DNA of 64,000 nucleotides from Bordetella parapertussis (GCA_945877235.1 CAMCRF010000001.1:477963-541962), one strand, 5' to 3'; positions 46,213 to 54,165 are shown, counted from the first letter of the stretch. Notes: generated by a model not told the origin, from the sequence alone. A program made the numbers and translations.

Positions 46213-46833
46213 ATGAATAAACCAACTAAAACCGCCGAGCTCATTCGCCAGCGCATCGAAGCGATGCCGATCGGTGAGCCTTTCACCCCGACAGCATTTC
46301 TGGGGTGCGGCACGCGTGCGTCGGTCGATCAGACCCTCTCCCGGCTCGTCAAGGCACGGTCCATCGAGCGCGTGACACGCGGCGTCTTTGTGCGCCCCGA
46401 GGTAAGCCGTTTCGTTGGAAAGGTGATGCCCGAACCCTTTAAGGTGGCCGAGACCGTTGCCAAGACTACGGGTGCCATCGTCCAGGTGCATGGTGCAGAG
46501 GCTGCTCGGCGGCTTGAACTAACCACGCAAGTACCAACCCAGTCTGTATTCATGACATCCGGCCCATCAAAGCGCTTCCGTGTAGGCAACACGGAGATCC
46601 GTCTGCAGCACGTCTGCCAACGCAAGTTGGCCCTAGCAGGGCGACCCGCCGGGATCGCGCTTGCGGCAATGTGGTACCTCGGCAAAAATGAGTTGACGCC
46701 GGCTCTCGTCGAGAAGATTCGGGGCAAGCTGGGAGCGAGCGAATTCGAGGCGCTGAAGTCGGCTACCAGTGCAATGCCCGCGTGGATGAGCGACGCCATC
46801 TTCCGCAATGAGCAGAAGGCCATCTATGCCTGA
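46213..46833 (+). CDS. abiEi: AbiEi-like antitoxin/repressor (DUF6088 family)
   Basis: A 206-residue protein with an N-terminal winged helix (FLGCGTRASVDQTLSRLVKA, about 29-48) and RGVFVRPE, then the AbiEi core TTGAIVQVHGAEAARRLELT. In type IV AbiE systems it represses the operon and counteracts the nucleotidyltransferase AbiEii. Its 3' end overlaps the abiEii remnant by 8 bp. The toxin is truncated, so this is an orphan antitoxin. Confidence 0.85.
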   Translation: MNKPTKTAELIRQRIEAMPIGEPFTPTAFLGCGTRASVDQTLSRLVKARSIERVTRGVFVRPEVSRFVGKVMPEPFKVAETVAKTTGAIVQVHGAEAARRLELTTQVPTQSVFMTSGPSKRFRVGNTEIRLQHVCQRKLALAGRPAGIALAAMWYLGKNELTPALVEKIRGKLGASEFEALKSATSAMPAWMSDAIFRNEQKAIYA

Positions 46834-47089
46834 GTCCTTCATGCACCTAGATGCGCGAGAGCAGTCCCAAATTTATCGGGCACTGGCCCCGCAGCTTTCT
46901 CGAACACCCTTCGTGCTGGAAAAAGATGTCTGGGTCTGCTGGGTGCTGCGGACCCTCTTCACGATGCCGGACCGCCTACAGATGGCCTTCAAAGGCGGCA
47001 CCTCACTCTCCAAGGTGTTCGGCGCGATTATGCGATTCTCCGAGGACGTGGACATCACGCTCGACCTCTCACGCACCTTTTGGTGGTAA
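46826..47089 (+). pseudogene. abiEii: AbiEii-type nucleotidyltransferase toxin, truncated
   Basis: An 87-residue remnant of a toxin that normally has about 300 residues. The nucleotidyltransferase core is present (MAFKGGTSLSKVFGAIMRFS then EDVDITLD), and then the frame stops at TAA 47087. The following bases in another frame lead directly into a BrnT C-terminus, which suggests a deletion that joined two toxin genes. Confidence 0.8.
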
Positions 47090-47129
47090 AGCCAAACGGG
47101 AGTCTTGCCAAAAGTCGTTCAATGAACCA

Positions 47130-47225
47130 CATTCCGAACATGAAGACAGGATACGGATCATTTCAGCCCGAAAGGCAAATCCACGAGAGTTGAAGCGCTA
47201 TGAAAACCGTTCGAATGAAGATTGA
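47130..47225 (+). pseudogene. C-terminal remnant of a BrnT-type toxin
   Basis: A 31-codon frame ends with EDRIRIISARKANPREL-KRYEN, the typical BrnT (RelE-fold ribonuclease) C-terminus. The N-terminal two thirds are missing. It overlaps the start of the XRE gene by 26 bp, as intact BrnT genes commonly overlap their antitoxins. Confidence 0.55.
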
Positions 47226-47535
47226 CGTTCAAAGCCCCAACGCCAAGCCGATCGGTCGTATCGACGTCAGACGCGTTGATGCAACCACCGAGGCTGACAT
47301 TGCCAATCACCAGGCCGAGGACGACGCTAATGCGATGCAGGACTCGGCCAAATTCGCACGTCGGGTTCGCAGACGGCTTGGGTTCACCCAAGTCGAGTTT
47401 GCTGAGCGCATTGATGTGTCACTGGACACGATCCGCAACTGGGAGCAAGGCAAGCGCTGCCCAACCGGTGCAGCAAAGGCACTTCTGAAGGTTTTGGACA
47501 AAGCACCCGAGGCTGCTCTCGCGGCTTTGCATTGA
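47200..47535 (+). CDS. XRE-family helix-turn-helix antitoxin-like regulator
   Basis: A 111-residue protein with a C-terminal HTH: RRLGFTQVEFAERIDVSLDT (about 59-78) followed by IRNWEQGKRCPTG. This NadS/HigA-like form is typical of antitoxins read after a RelE-fold toxin. Only a toxin remnant (47130-47225) precedes it, so it may be an orphan repressor. Confidence 0.75.
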   Translation: MKTVRMKIDVQSPNAKPIGRIDVRRVDATTEADIANHQAEDDANAMQDSAKFARRVRRRLGFTQVEFAERIDVSLDTIRNWEQGKRCPTGAAKALLKVLDKAPEAALAALH

Positions 47536-47599
47536 TTCTCCTCACAATAGCTGCGGAAATTTGCTGCCGGCGAAGATTAAGAGGATGACTAACGCTGTA

Positions 47600-47628
47600 T
47601 TGACATCAGCTACACATCTCGCTAAGTT
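47600..47628 (+). promoter_or_regulatory. Predicted sigma70 promoter of the DUF1778-GNAT module
   Basis: TTGACA (47600-47605, perfect -35) and TAAGTT (47623-47628, -10) are 17 bp apart. The module's start codon lies 35 bp further downstream. Confidence 0.5.
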
Positions 47629-47662
47629 CTGTATCTCTTTTGTGTATTCATTTGGAGATGCC

Positions 47663-47932
47663 ATGCGTGACGCCGCCATTAATCTTCGAGCCCTGCCTCA
47701 GCAGCGCGACCTGATCGACCAGGCTGCGCACCTGCTTGGGAAAAGCCGCTCTGACTTCATGCTGGAAGCCGCCTGCGACAAAGCTCAGTCGGTGCTCCTT
47801 GACCAGGTGTTCTTCAGCCTCGATGACGCCAAGTTCCGGGAGTTTACGGCCATGCTGGATGCGCCGGCACAACCTAACCCAGGACTTGAGCGCTTGCTGG
47901 CGGTCAAGGCCCCCTGGAAAGCTGGCGCATAG
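47663..47932 (+). CDS. DUF1778 (TacA-like) antitoxin
   Basis: An 89-residue ribbon-helix-helix antitoxin with the DUF1778 core INLRALPQQRDLIDQAAHLL and GKSRSDFMLEAACDKAQSVL. The C-terminal tail (GLERLLAVKAPW) should bind the GNAT toxin. GGAG lies 5 nt before the chosen ATG; upstream frame extension lacks family similarity. Confidence 0.9.
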   Translation: MRDAAINLRALPQQRDLIDQAAHLLGKSRSDFMLEAACDKAQSVLLDQVFFSLDDAKFREFTAMLDAPAQPNPGLERLLAVKAPWKAGA

Positions 47933-47933
47933 C

Positions 47934-48440
47934 TTGGGCTGGCGCATAAATTTCCGCCCTCCCGAGTCGTTGTCACCCGATCACCAAGTCAGTTCATTCG
48001 GCTGCGGCGAATCGACACTCGACGAGTGGCTCAAACGCCGCGCGCTGGGCAACCAGACCAGCGGGGCCAGCCGCACATTCGTTGTCACAAACAATGAGCG
48101 AGAGGTCATGGGCTACTACGCTTTGGCGGCGGGAGCAGTGGCGCACCAGGGCGCAACGCGGTCCATTCGCCAGAACATGCCTGACCCGGTTCCGGTGATG
48201 GTCCTTGCTCGCTTGGCGGTCGACACTCGGGCACAAGGAATGAAACTGGGCGCAGCTTTACTTCAAGACGCGCTACAGCGCTGTGTGCTGATTTCCCAAA
48301 ACACAGGTGTGCGAGCCATGCTTGTGCATGCACTCAACGATCGTGCCCGCCAGTTTTACGAGCACTACGGTTTCCAGGCGTCACCCGCACATCCCATGAC
48401 GCTGATGCTGCGCCTCAATCTACCAACATTGCGGAACTAA
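47934..48440 (+). CDS. TacT-like GNAT acetyltransferase toxin
   Basis: A 168-residue toxin that acetylates aminoacyl-tRNA and stops translation. Family blocks are LDEWLKRRALGNQTSGASRT, GYYALAAGAV and VMVLARLAVDTRAQGMKLGA (acetyl-CoA-binding), ending FYEHYGFQASPAHPMTLML. TTG at 47934, 1 bp after the antitoxin stop, gives the standard GWR... N-terminus and is taken as the start. Both partners look intact. Confidence 0.88.
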   Translation: MGWRINFRPPESLSPDHQVSSFGCGESTLDEWLKRRALGNQTSGASRTFVVTNNEREVMGYYALAAGAVAHQGATRSIRQNMPDPVPVMVLARLAVDTRAQGMKLGAALLQDALQRCVLISQNTGVRAMLVHALNDRARQFYEHYGFQASPAHPMTLMLRLNLPTLRN

Positions 48441-48466
48441 GCCTTGCAACCCATACACTATGGGGC

Positions 48467-48982
48467 GTGAGCACTGCTCGTTCTCTTCACCCCGACTACG
48501 ACCGCAAGGGCCTGCTGGCGCATATCCAGCAAGAGTTTGTGCTCGACTGGCAGGGCATACACGGCGCCAATCACTGGGCCCGGGTGCTGCACCACGGCCG
48601 GGCGATTGCACGTCAATGGAATGCAGATCCACTCGTCGTAGAGCTCTTTGCCTTCCTGCACGACAGCTGCCGATTGGATGACTGGGGCGACCCCAAGCAT
48701 GGCGATCGTGGTGCGCAGTTCGCACTCGACATGCAGGGCCAGTTTTATCAGCTCAGCGGCCCGCAGCTCGATGCCCTCTGCCAGGCCATACGGCTACATT
48801 CCGATGGCCATACTTCCACAAACCCCACCATTCAAACCTGCTGGGACTCAGATCGGCTCGACCTCGGCCGCGTGGGCATTCGGCCCTCTGCAAAGTACCT
48901 ATCGAAGCTGGCCGCCACTCGGATTGAGATTGGGTATGCGTTGAGTGTGAATACTGTCATCCCAGTCCGTGAGCATGACTGA
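48467..48982 (+). CDS. HD-domain phosphohydrolase-like protein
   Basis: A 171-residue protein with an HD-type metal site: HGANHWARVLHHG (32-44), FAFLHDSCRLDDWGD (62-76), and C-terminal WDSDRLDLGRVGI (about 125-137). It resembles HD hydrolases acting on nucleotides. The start is GTG 48467; no in-frame ATG fits. It is not obviously part of the flanking toxin modules. Confidence 0.75.
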   Translation: MSTARSLHPDYDRKGLLAHIQQEFVLDWQGIHGANHWARVLHHGRAIARQWNADPLVVELFAFLHDSCRLDDWGDPKHGDRGAQFALDMQGQFYQLSGPQLDALCQAIRLHSDGHTSTNPTIQTCWDSDRLDLGRVGIRPSAKYLSKLAATRIEIGYALSVNTVIPVREHD

Positions 48983-48998
48983 ACTGACAGTGGTCTGG

Positions 48999-49037
48999 TT
49001 GGCAGGTGTCGACCAATGAGATATCTTTAAGATATCT
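48999..49037 (+). promoter_or_regulatory. Promoter with 19-bp perfect palindrome (TA operator)
   Basis: TTGGCA (48999-49004) and TATCTT (49022-49027) are 17 bp apart. The perfect palindrome AGATATCTTTAAGATATCT (49019-49037) covers the -10 box, as for autorepressed toxin-antitoxin operons. AGGAGG follows at about 49041. Confidence 0.65.
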
Positions 49038-49052
49038 AACAGGAGGAAACGC

Positions 49053-49334
49053 ATGACCGCTACGAATGCTCAAATTGCTTTTCGTTACCGCTCACGGGAC
49101 AGTTCAACCGGCGTGACACGCACCACTGCCAAGCGCTTGGCCGAAGCACTGGGTGTGGATGAAACACAAGTGATTCATCTGGCCCTGCATGAACTCGCCG
49201 CCAGGGTCCTGCCGCAATACGACGCGGATGAGGGCGCGCTCACCAACGCCCAACTCAGCCAAATCAAAAAAACAGCGCCCAAGCCCAAAGGCGGTCAGGT
49301 GCGCAGCAGCCTCTTTGAGACAGAAAGCACCTGA
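49053..49334 (+). CDS. Antitoxin of a PemK/MazF-like module
   Basis: A 93-residue protein with a putative DNA-binding N-terminus (TRTTAKRLAEALGVDETQVI) and a toxin-binding tail. A consensus AGGAGG lies 6 nt before the ATG and a perfect palindrome overlaps its promoter. The stop overlaps the next start as TGATG. Family not named, but the arrangement is clear. Confidence 0.75.
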   Translation: MTATNAQIAFRYRSRDSSTGVTRTTAKRLAEALGVDETQVIHLALHELAARVLPQYDADEGALTNAQLSQIKKTAPKPKGGQVRSSLFETEST

Positions 49335-49738
49335 TGCGGTGGTGGCCAGAACCGACCGCAGGCGATATTGCCTGGTGCCACTTCCCTGACCAGGTTCATC
49401 CCAAGCCCAAACCACGGCCTGCCCTGATCACTCTGACCAAGGTAGACGATGAGGGCAGGCTTTATGTGAGCGTGGCCTACGGGACGAGTCAAAAAACGGA
49501 TCGGCTCTACAGCGGTGAATTCCGCATCACCAAGAGCGAACATCCCGCCGCTTACGCGAGTGCAGGTTTGAGCTACGACACCAAGTTTGATTTGAGAAAG
49601 GTGCTCGAACTTCCGTACAACGACGACTTTCTTTCGGTGCCGCCCCATGCGCCGCATGGGCAGATTCCCAAATTGGGTACCCTGCACCCGAGCATGGTCC
49701 GAATCGCCGCCGCTGCCTTTGCTGCCTCTCGCAGGTAG
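49334..49738 (+). CDS. PemK/MazF-like toxin
   Basis: A 134-residue protein. The N-terminus AGDIAWCHFPDQ followed by KPRPALITLTKV matches the PemK/MazF-like fold; the C-terminal GTLHPSMVRIAAAAF is typical of a MazF-like subfamily. MazF toxins are endoribonucleases. Translationally coupled to the antitoxin upstream. Apparently intact. Confidence 0.75.
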   Translation: MRWWPEPTAGDIAWCHFPDQVHPKPKPRPALITLTKVDDEGRLYVSVAYGTSQKTDRLYSGEFRITKSEHPAAYASAGLSYDTKFDLRKVLELPYNDDFLSVPPHAPHGQIPKLGTLHPSMVRIAAAAFAASRR

Positions 49739-49872
49739 TACACCGAGACTCAGCCAAGTGTCGGTGCATCACGGCGCGGAACTGCACCACTGGGCACAGC
49801 ATGCCCCCATCGTGTTGTCGTGTAGTTCCAGCACCTCGCGGATGGGGGCACCCGCAGGGCGGCAAGGCTCTG

Positions 49873-49941
49873 GGCCATCTTGCGTCCCGCTGCGTCAGCG
49901 TCACCGACCTGAAACGCAGCCCATCCGCTGTTCTTCGGCAA
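49873..49941 (+). pseudogene. N-terminal remnant of a Phd/StbD-type antitoxin
   Basis: The plus strand encodes LASRCVSVTDLKRSPSAVL-RQ, closely matching the N-terminus of the intact antitoxin at 27753-28067 (LATRSVSITELKRSPSAVL-EQ). The match ends at about 49941, where an oppositely oriented antitoxin fragment begins. No start codon or toxin remains. Confidence 0.6.
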
Positions 49942-49943
49942 AC

Positions 49944-50150
49944 CTACAGTTGTCCGCCTAACTTTAACGACGCACGCAGGGCATCATTGATTCGGGTCTG
50001 CCAGCCCTCGCCACTCGCACGCAGTGCGGCGAGCACATCTGCATCCAATCGCAGTTTCACCGGTTCTTTGGGCGAGGCAGACTTGGGTCTGCCTCGTGCT
50101 TTCAGTTTCGTTCCTTCGTCATGAGCGCGAGGCTGGTGTTGATGTCGTCG
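49944..50150 (-). pseudogene. Ribbon-helix-helix (BrnA-like) antitoxin remnant
   Basis: The leftward frame encodes ARGRPKSASPKEPVKLRLDA followed by LAALRASGEGWQTRINDALR, the typical C-terminal half of BrnA-like RHH antitoxins. This frame has no ATG and is closed upstream by TGA at 50153. Plausible N-terminal codons (FDYDDDINTSLALM) lie in a different frame just upstream, which suggests a frameshift. Confidence 0.5.
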
Positions 50151-50574
50151 TCATAGTCGAAATCAGACTCTGAAGCCTGGGCATCCAGAGCTGAGTAACC
50201 ATGGGGTGGCTGCACGCCCGCTGACGGATGTCGTGCCGCAACGCCCTGCTGCCATGCGCCTGATTGAAGGACTCGCAGGCAATCCGTGCCTGAGCCTGCC
50301 TTCGCAGCAATCGCTCGCAGCCAGCGCGTTCGATGGCGTACTGAATGCCCGCACACAGGCCAATTTGCGCGGTAACCTCAGCGAGGCACTGAAGCCCGCC
50401 GGACTGGGCGGGAAGTGACTCACACAGCGCAGCGTCGGCCATCCAGATGGCGCGGCAATAGATGCGCGCAGGCTCAGTGGGTGCACCGTCGCAATTCACA
50501 GACAGGCCCCAGGCCGGCCAGGGGCTCATGAGCGCGAGCAAGACGCAATGCTGGACAAGACGGGAGATTCTCAT
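50119..50574 (-). CDS. Secreted cysteine-rich protein (151 aa)
   Basis: Begins with a signal peptide (RLVQHCVLLALMSPWPAWGL, about residues 5-24) followed by a region with eight to nine cysteines (CDG, CRAI, CESL, CLAEV, CAGI, CERLL, CESF). No enzymatic motif. The last 20 or so residues overlap the decayed antitoxin and may be foreign. A periplasmic location is inferred. Confidence 0.6.
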   Translation of the reverse strand: MRISRLVQHCVLLALMSPWPAWGLSVNCDGAPTEPARIYCRAIWMADAALCESLPAQSGGLQCLAEVTAQIGLCAGIQYAIERAGCERLLRRQAQARIACESFNQAHGSRALRHDIRQRACSHPMVTQLWMPRLQSLISTMTTTSTPASRS

Positions 50575-50636
50575 TCCACCAGCCTACTGAGTGGGTGGAT
50601 CAGGGAGTGATCCCAAGAACTGCCAGACTTGGCCCC

Positions 50637-51191
50637 ATGAACGCCATCTACTACCTCCCGGGCGCCAAGGGGCATCTCCACACAGGGCTTGGCGAGGGCC
50701 TGCTCGCTCGGGGCCTCGATGTATCGGGGCGGGCCACGGTGGGCGAGTTCCGGCAATACCACTTCGACGACCAGGTGGCACTCATTGCCCAAGACCTGCA
50801 GCAGCCGCAGTGGTGGACGCCCTGGGCCCGCGTGGTCACCAATTCATACGGCAGCTACTTGTTTCTGCACGCTCAGCTGCTCATGCCGCCCCACCCCGCC
50901 CGCATTCTCATGCTCTCGCCCATTCTGGGTGGGTTCGAGAGCGAGGAGCAAGGCAAGTTCTTTGTGCCGCCCTATGCCGATCGGCTCATGGCTGAGGTGC
51001 GCGCCGGGCAGTTTCCCGCGCCGCTGCAACTCAGCCTTCACACGGGCAGCGAGGACTGGCAGAGCCCGCCTGCGCTGGCCCTAGAGTTTGGGCAGCACAC
51101 AGGAGCCCAGGTCACCATTGCCCCAGGGCGCGGGCATATGCTGAGGAAGGACTATGTGGGGCCTGTGCTGGATGAGTGGCTGGGTGGCTGA
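50637..51191 (+). CDS. Alpha/beta-hydrolase-like protein
   Basis: A 184-residue protein starting MNAIYYLPGAKGHLHTGLGE. VVTNSYGSYLFL (about 66-77) resembles a nucleophile elbow, ILMLSPILGG and LSLHTGSEDW follow, and GRGHMLRKD near the C-terminus could hold the catalytic histidine. The GxSxG is imperfect (NSYGS), so catalysis is uncertain. Confidence 0.55.
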   Translation: MNAIYYLPGAKGHLHTGLGEGLLARGLDVSGRATVGEFRQYHFDDQVALIAQDLQQPQWWTPWARVVTNSYGSYLFLHAQLLMPPHPARILMLSPILGGFESEEQGKFFVPPYADRLMAEVRAGQFPAPLQLSLHTGSEDWQSPPALALEFGQHTGAQVTIAPGRGHMLRKDYVGPVLDEWLGG

Positions 51192-51235
51192 TCAGCATTG
51201 AGCCAAAAAATAGATTGATCGTGCTAATATTTGGC

Positions 51236-51823
51236 ATGATTTCCAGTGCTATTTTCTCGCCGAGTCAGTGCAAGCTCTACCCTTGGCTCTTTGGCCAACC
51301 GGCACGAGCGTTCCATCTGAGTGAACTACGTCGTCTGTCTGGGCTGGGCAGTGCATCACTCCAAAGAGAGATTAATCGCCTACTGGATGCAGGGCTTGTC
51401 GAGGCTCGACAGGTAGGGAACATGCGTCAGTTCCAGGCAAATTCAAATGCGCCAATCTTTAGCGAAATCGTTGCCATCACAGCGAAGACACTAGGACTGG
51501 TACCCATCCTTCGCACCGCTCTTCTAAAGCTACAAAGCCCCCCTATGGTGGGGTGTGTATATGGCTCGGTTGCACGAGGGACCGACACCGCGAACAGCGA
51601 CATCGACCTCCTCTTGATCGGAGACAACCTTCATCTCGTCGAGGTCCTTGCAGCGCTCGAGCCTGCGCGACAACAGCTTTCCCGACCCATCAACCCCGCC
51701 TGCTATACCCCGGAAGACTTCAAGAAGCGGCAAACTGAGCCAGACTCCTTCGTGAACCGCCTATTGACCCAACCCATTCTCGCCTTAATCGGTGACCTCC
51801 ATGAGTTTGCCGGCACTCGATAA
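51236..51823 (+). CDS. Nucleotidyltransferase (MNT-like) with N-terminal winged helix
   Basis: A 195-residue protein. Residues about 10-70 form a winged helix (FHLSELRRLSGLGSASLQRE); residues about 100-175 are a minimal nucleotidyltransferase with GSVARGTDTANSDIDLLLIG. In type VII systems the MNT partner modifies and silences the HEPN toxin. It overlaps the adjacent HEPN-like gene by 23 bp. The frame is open upstream; the ATG at 51236 is chosen. Confidence 0.8.
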   Translation: MISSAIFSPSQCKLYPWLFGQPARAFHLSELRRLSGLGSASLQREINRLLDAGLVEARQVGNMRQFQANSNAPIFSEIVAITAKTLGLVPILRTALLKLQSPPMVGCVYGSVARGTDTANSDIDLLLIGDNLHLVEVLAALEPARQQLSRPINPACYTPEDFKKRQTEPDSFVNRLLTQPILALIGDLHEFAGTR

Positions 51824-52231
51824 CCTGGTGCGTATTGGGCAGTTGAAGGCTGAGCCATGCAATCGCACGGAGGTATCCCGCATGTTAGGCATGGCCCACA
51901 CGCGGCTATCCGACTCTGCTCTACCTGAGCTTTCGCTTGAGGGACGCTTCAACAGCGTCTATGGCGCTGCCCATGCGGCGTCACTTGCGGCCCTGCGTTG
52001 GCATGGGTATCGAAGCGAGAACAGATTCATGGTTTTTCAATGTCCCGCTCACACCCTAGATTGGCCACCAGAGCGCTGGCGGGTCCTGGATACGCCCACC
52101 AACGTCGAAACCTAGCGGAGTACGAGGGTTACCTAGAAGTTGATCAAAAAATGATTATCGAGATGGCGCATGTTGTTCGGGCGCTTATCGAGCAAGTCGA
52201 GCTGCTGGTTAACGCCTCGAAAGCGCGCTAA
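51801..52231 (+). pseudogene. HEPN-domain partner, frameshifted
   Basis: The first frame encodes a HEPN-like N-terminal part (SLPALDNLVRIGQLKAEPCN, FMVFQCPAHTL, ERWRVLD) and stops at 52115. From about 52090 the remaining HEPN helix continues in another frame (YAHQRRNLAEYEGYLEVDQK) to 52231. A single indel near 52085-52095 explains the break. The pair with the MNT gene would have been a type VII toxin-antitoxin system. Confidence 0.75.
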
Positions 52232-52833
52232 AACGCCTCCACCTCCCACCGCCCCTTGCGGTCCATCACCACCTTGTCTTTGGGGCAGATGGGAGGGCCG
52301 AGATCCAGGTGCTTCATGAGCATGCTCACCCGAAATCCACACTGAGGACAGGCCGCCTTGGGGGCGGGGCGAGGCGCAGCATTCATAGCCCGAGGGACCC
52401 GCATCACCACGTGCGGATAGGGGCCCACTCGGGCGCTAAGCTCTACCGCAAGTTTGGCTAGGCGCTCTCGCAACAATGGGCCAGCACTGGCCTCGCGCAT
52501 CTTGCCCTGCAGCCCCATCTTGAGCGCAATGGCCTTGTACTCGGGCCCATGGCGATGCCTGCAGTCGTCTACTGCATGCACCAGCTCGTGGACCAGGGTG
52601 TCGAGCACCTCGACAGGGTCTGCGTAAACCGGCGAGATGTAGATCTCGTTGGCGCCGTCGTCGGTGGCGCTACTGGGCCAGCACTGGCCAACTGCACTGC
52701 CCCGGCGGGACGTGGCCGGTATGCCACAGGACACCCGCACCCGCGGCAGGTTGTAGCCCTTTTCCAGAAAGAGGGGGCGCAGCAGTTCAATAGCGGCAAC
52801 CAGCCAGGCTTCTCGCGTGAGGGGAATCTTCAT
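52228..52833 (-). CDS. SprT-like zinc metalloprotease-domain protein
   Basis: A 201-residue protein with the SprT/Spartan-type active site VHELVHAVDDCRHRHGPEY (81-99; HExxH with a downstream His) and a C-terminal zinc ribbon (CPQCGF...CPKDK). Spartan-type proteases degrade DNA-protein crosslinks, while bacterial island-borne SprT proteins are not characterised. The start is ATG 52833, preferred over GTG 52839. It ends by 4-bp overlap with the frameshifted HEPN gene. Confidence 0.85.
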   Translation of the reverse strand: MKIPLTREAWLVAAIELLRPLFLEKGYNLPRVRVSCGIPATSRRGSAVGQCWPSSATDDGANEIYISPVYADPVEVLDTLVHELVHAVDDCRHRHGPEYKAIALKMGLQGKMREASAGPLLRERLAKLAVELSARVGPYPHVVMRVPRAMNAAPRPAPKAACPQCGFRVSMLMKHLDLGPPICPKDKVVMDRKGRWEVEAF

Positions 52834-52938
52834 GCCCACACATTCTCAGACCCCAAGAGATCACGGAGTGAGCTTGCGAAGAGGCGTGCCAAACCTACAA
52901 TGAGGGCTCAACTAATGAGACATGACAGGGAGCTCTAC

Positions 52939-53184
52939 TTGCGCATCGTGAACTTCACCGAGGCGAAGAAAGATCTGAAGTCGGTTGTCGACCAGGTGGT
53001 CGACGACGCGGACTTTACAGTCATTGCACAGCGTGATGCGCCCGATGTGGTGCTCATGTCGCTGGACACCTTCAATGGGCTCATGGAGACCGTGCACCTC
53101 TTAAAGTCGCCCGCGAATGCTGTTCATCTCGAGCGCTCAATCAAGCAGCTTCGCCAGAAAAAGATCAAGCAGAAGCGCATTTAG
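52939..53184 (+). CDS. YefM/Phd-family orphan antitoxin, TTG start
   Basis: An 81-residue antitoxin with the standard RIVNFTEAKKDLKSVVDQVV N-terminus and DVVLMSLDTFNGLMETVHLL. AGGGAG lies 6 nt before TTG 52939, which gives the family's usual start; an ATG eight codons upstream has no comparable site. No YoeB-like toxin follows, so it is an orphan. Confidence 0.82.
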   Translation: MRIVNFTEAKKDLKSVVDQVVDDADFTVIAQRDAPDVVLMSLDTFNGLMETVHLLKSPANAVHLERSIKQLRQKKIKQKRI

Positions 53185-53289
53185 AACTTCCGTGAATTCA
53201 GTAGATCAGCATTTGATCCTCTGTGAGGGGATCATCGGAGTGTTTGGATATCGTCCCACTCCATCATTCAGAATGCTAAGGAGATACAG

Positions 53290-53457
53290 ATGCTGGGCGC
53301 ACTAGGAAGTTTTTGGGCTTGGAGCTTGTCCTTGGTTGTCATGGCCTCGTTCATCTACATGGCCGTCCGTGCTGGAATCGGTCGCTCGCTTAGAGTCATT
53401 TTTTGGTTTGTCGTGATCGCCTACGTTGTCGCTCTTTCCGTTGGACTCACTGGTTGA
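53290..53457 (+). CDS. Hidden 55-aa small membrane protein
   Basis: ATG 53290 follows AAGGAG with 6-nt spacing. The frame encodes two hydrophobic helices, FWAWSLSLVVMASFIYMAV (about 8-26) and VIFWFVVIAYVVALSVGL (about 36-53), joined by a short basic loop (RAGIGRSLR). It lies antisense to the hydrophilic C-terminal tail of the leftward gene 53302-54165. The coding evidence is the strong ribosome-binding site and the transmembrane composition. Function unknown. Confidence 0.55.
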   Translation: MLGALGSFWAWSLSLVVMASFIYMAVRAGIGRSLRVIFWFVVIAYVVALSVGLTG

Positions 53458-54165
53458 ACGCGTCACACGGTCCTTGAGGTCTTCGTAGGTTTCGCTAATG
53501 GCATCACCGGCAGCACCAAGGGCATCGCCAACGGCGTCTGCTGCCTGATCAACCCCACGCTTCACAGCGTTTGCGCCATCAACCACTGCATCCAAGATCG
53601 ATTTGGTGATGTCTGAGAGCGTGCGCCCAATGGTCTCAGCTGCAGATTTGAGCATGCGCTTAAGCTCAGCCATGTTCTCTTCGGAGAATATCGACTTCAT
53701 CGTCCGAATCAAGAAATCAACCATGGCTCGAACCAACTCTGCCCCAACCTCGAGCGCTTCAGTCACCCGTGAGATCAACGCATTCTTCTCATCATCGCTG
53801 AGGGCCATCCAGCCAAAGAAAATCGCACCAATCGCTCCACAAGTAACTGCAACGGGGTTGGTGAAAGTAACCGCGGAACCTGCTGTCATTGCCAAGTTCG
53901 CAGCAGTAACAACAGCGTTTGTGTCATTGAATGCCCCGAGGATGAGCTGACCCATCATGGTTAAGGCAAACGGAGTGATGTAACCGAGCCCAAAGCCGAA
54001 CTTGGCTGCCTCAAGCACCTTTCCGGTAGCAGCGATGGTTCCATTCTTGCTACCACGCATGTCATCGATGTGACCGTCAACCCACGAGCTGACCGACTGC
54101 GAGACCCCCCAAAGCGCGGTTAGTGCGAGAACCAGAGGGTGCTTGGTAAGGCCGATGATCGCCAT
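53302..54165 (-). CDS. Membrane/amphipathic-helix protein (287 aa), EcsC neighbour
   Basis: N-terminal segments are hydrophobic (ITPFALTMMGQLILGAF; AVTCGAIGAIFFGWMAL). Residues about 130-235 are long amphipathic helices of apolipoprotein-like pattern (LDAVVDGANAVKRGVDQAAD). The last 45 or so residues are charged, low-complexity and antisense to a small membrane-protein frame, so the true end may be shorter. It is divergent from the EcsC gene. Function unknown; membrane remodelling is conceivable. Confidence 0.6.
   Translation of the reverse strand: MAIIGLTKHPLVLALTALWGVSQSVSSWVDGHIDDMRGSKNGTIAATGKVLEAAKFGFGLGYITPFALTMMGQLILGAFNDTNAVVTAANLAMTAGSAVTFTNPVAVTCGAIGAIFFGWMALSDDEKNALISRVTEALEVGAELVRAMVDFLIRTMKSIFSEENMAELKRMLKSAAETIGRTLSDITKSILDAVVDGANAVKRGVDQAADAVGDALGAAGDAISETYEDLKDRVTRSTSESNGKSDNVGDHDKPKNDSKRATDSSTDGHVDERGHDNQGQAPSPKTS

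Noticed and set aside
49801..50124. A 107-codon plus-strand frame spanning both antitoxin remnants
   Set aside because: It joins an antitoxin fragment to antisense RHH sequence. The combined product matches no family and has no start site.
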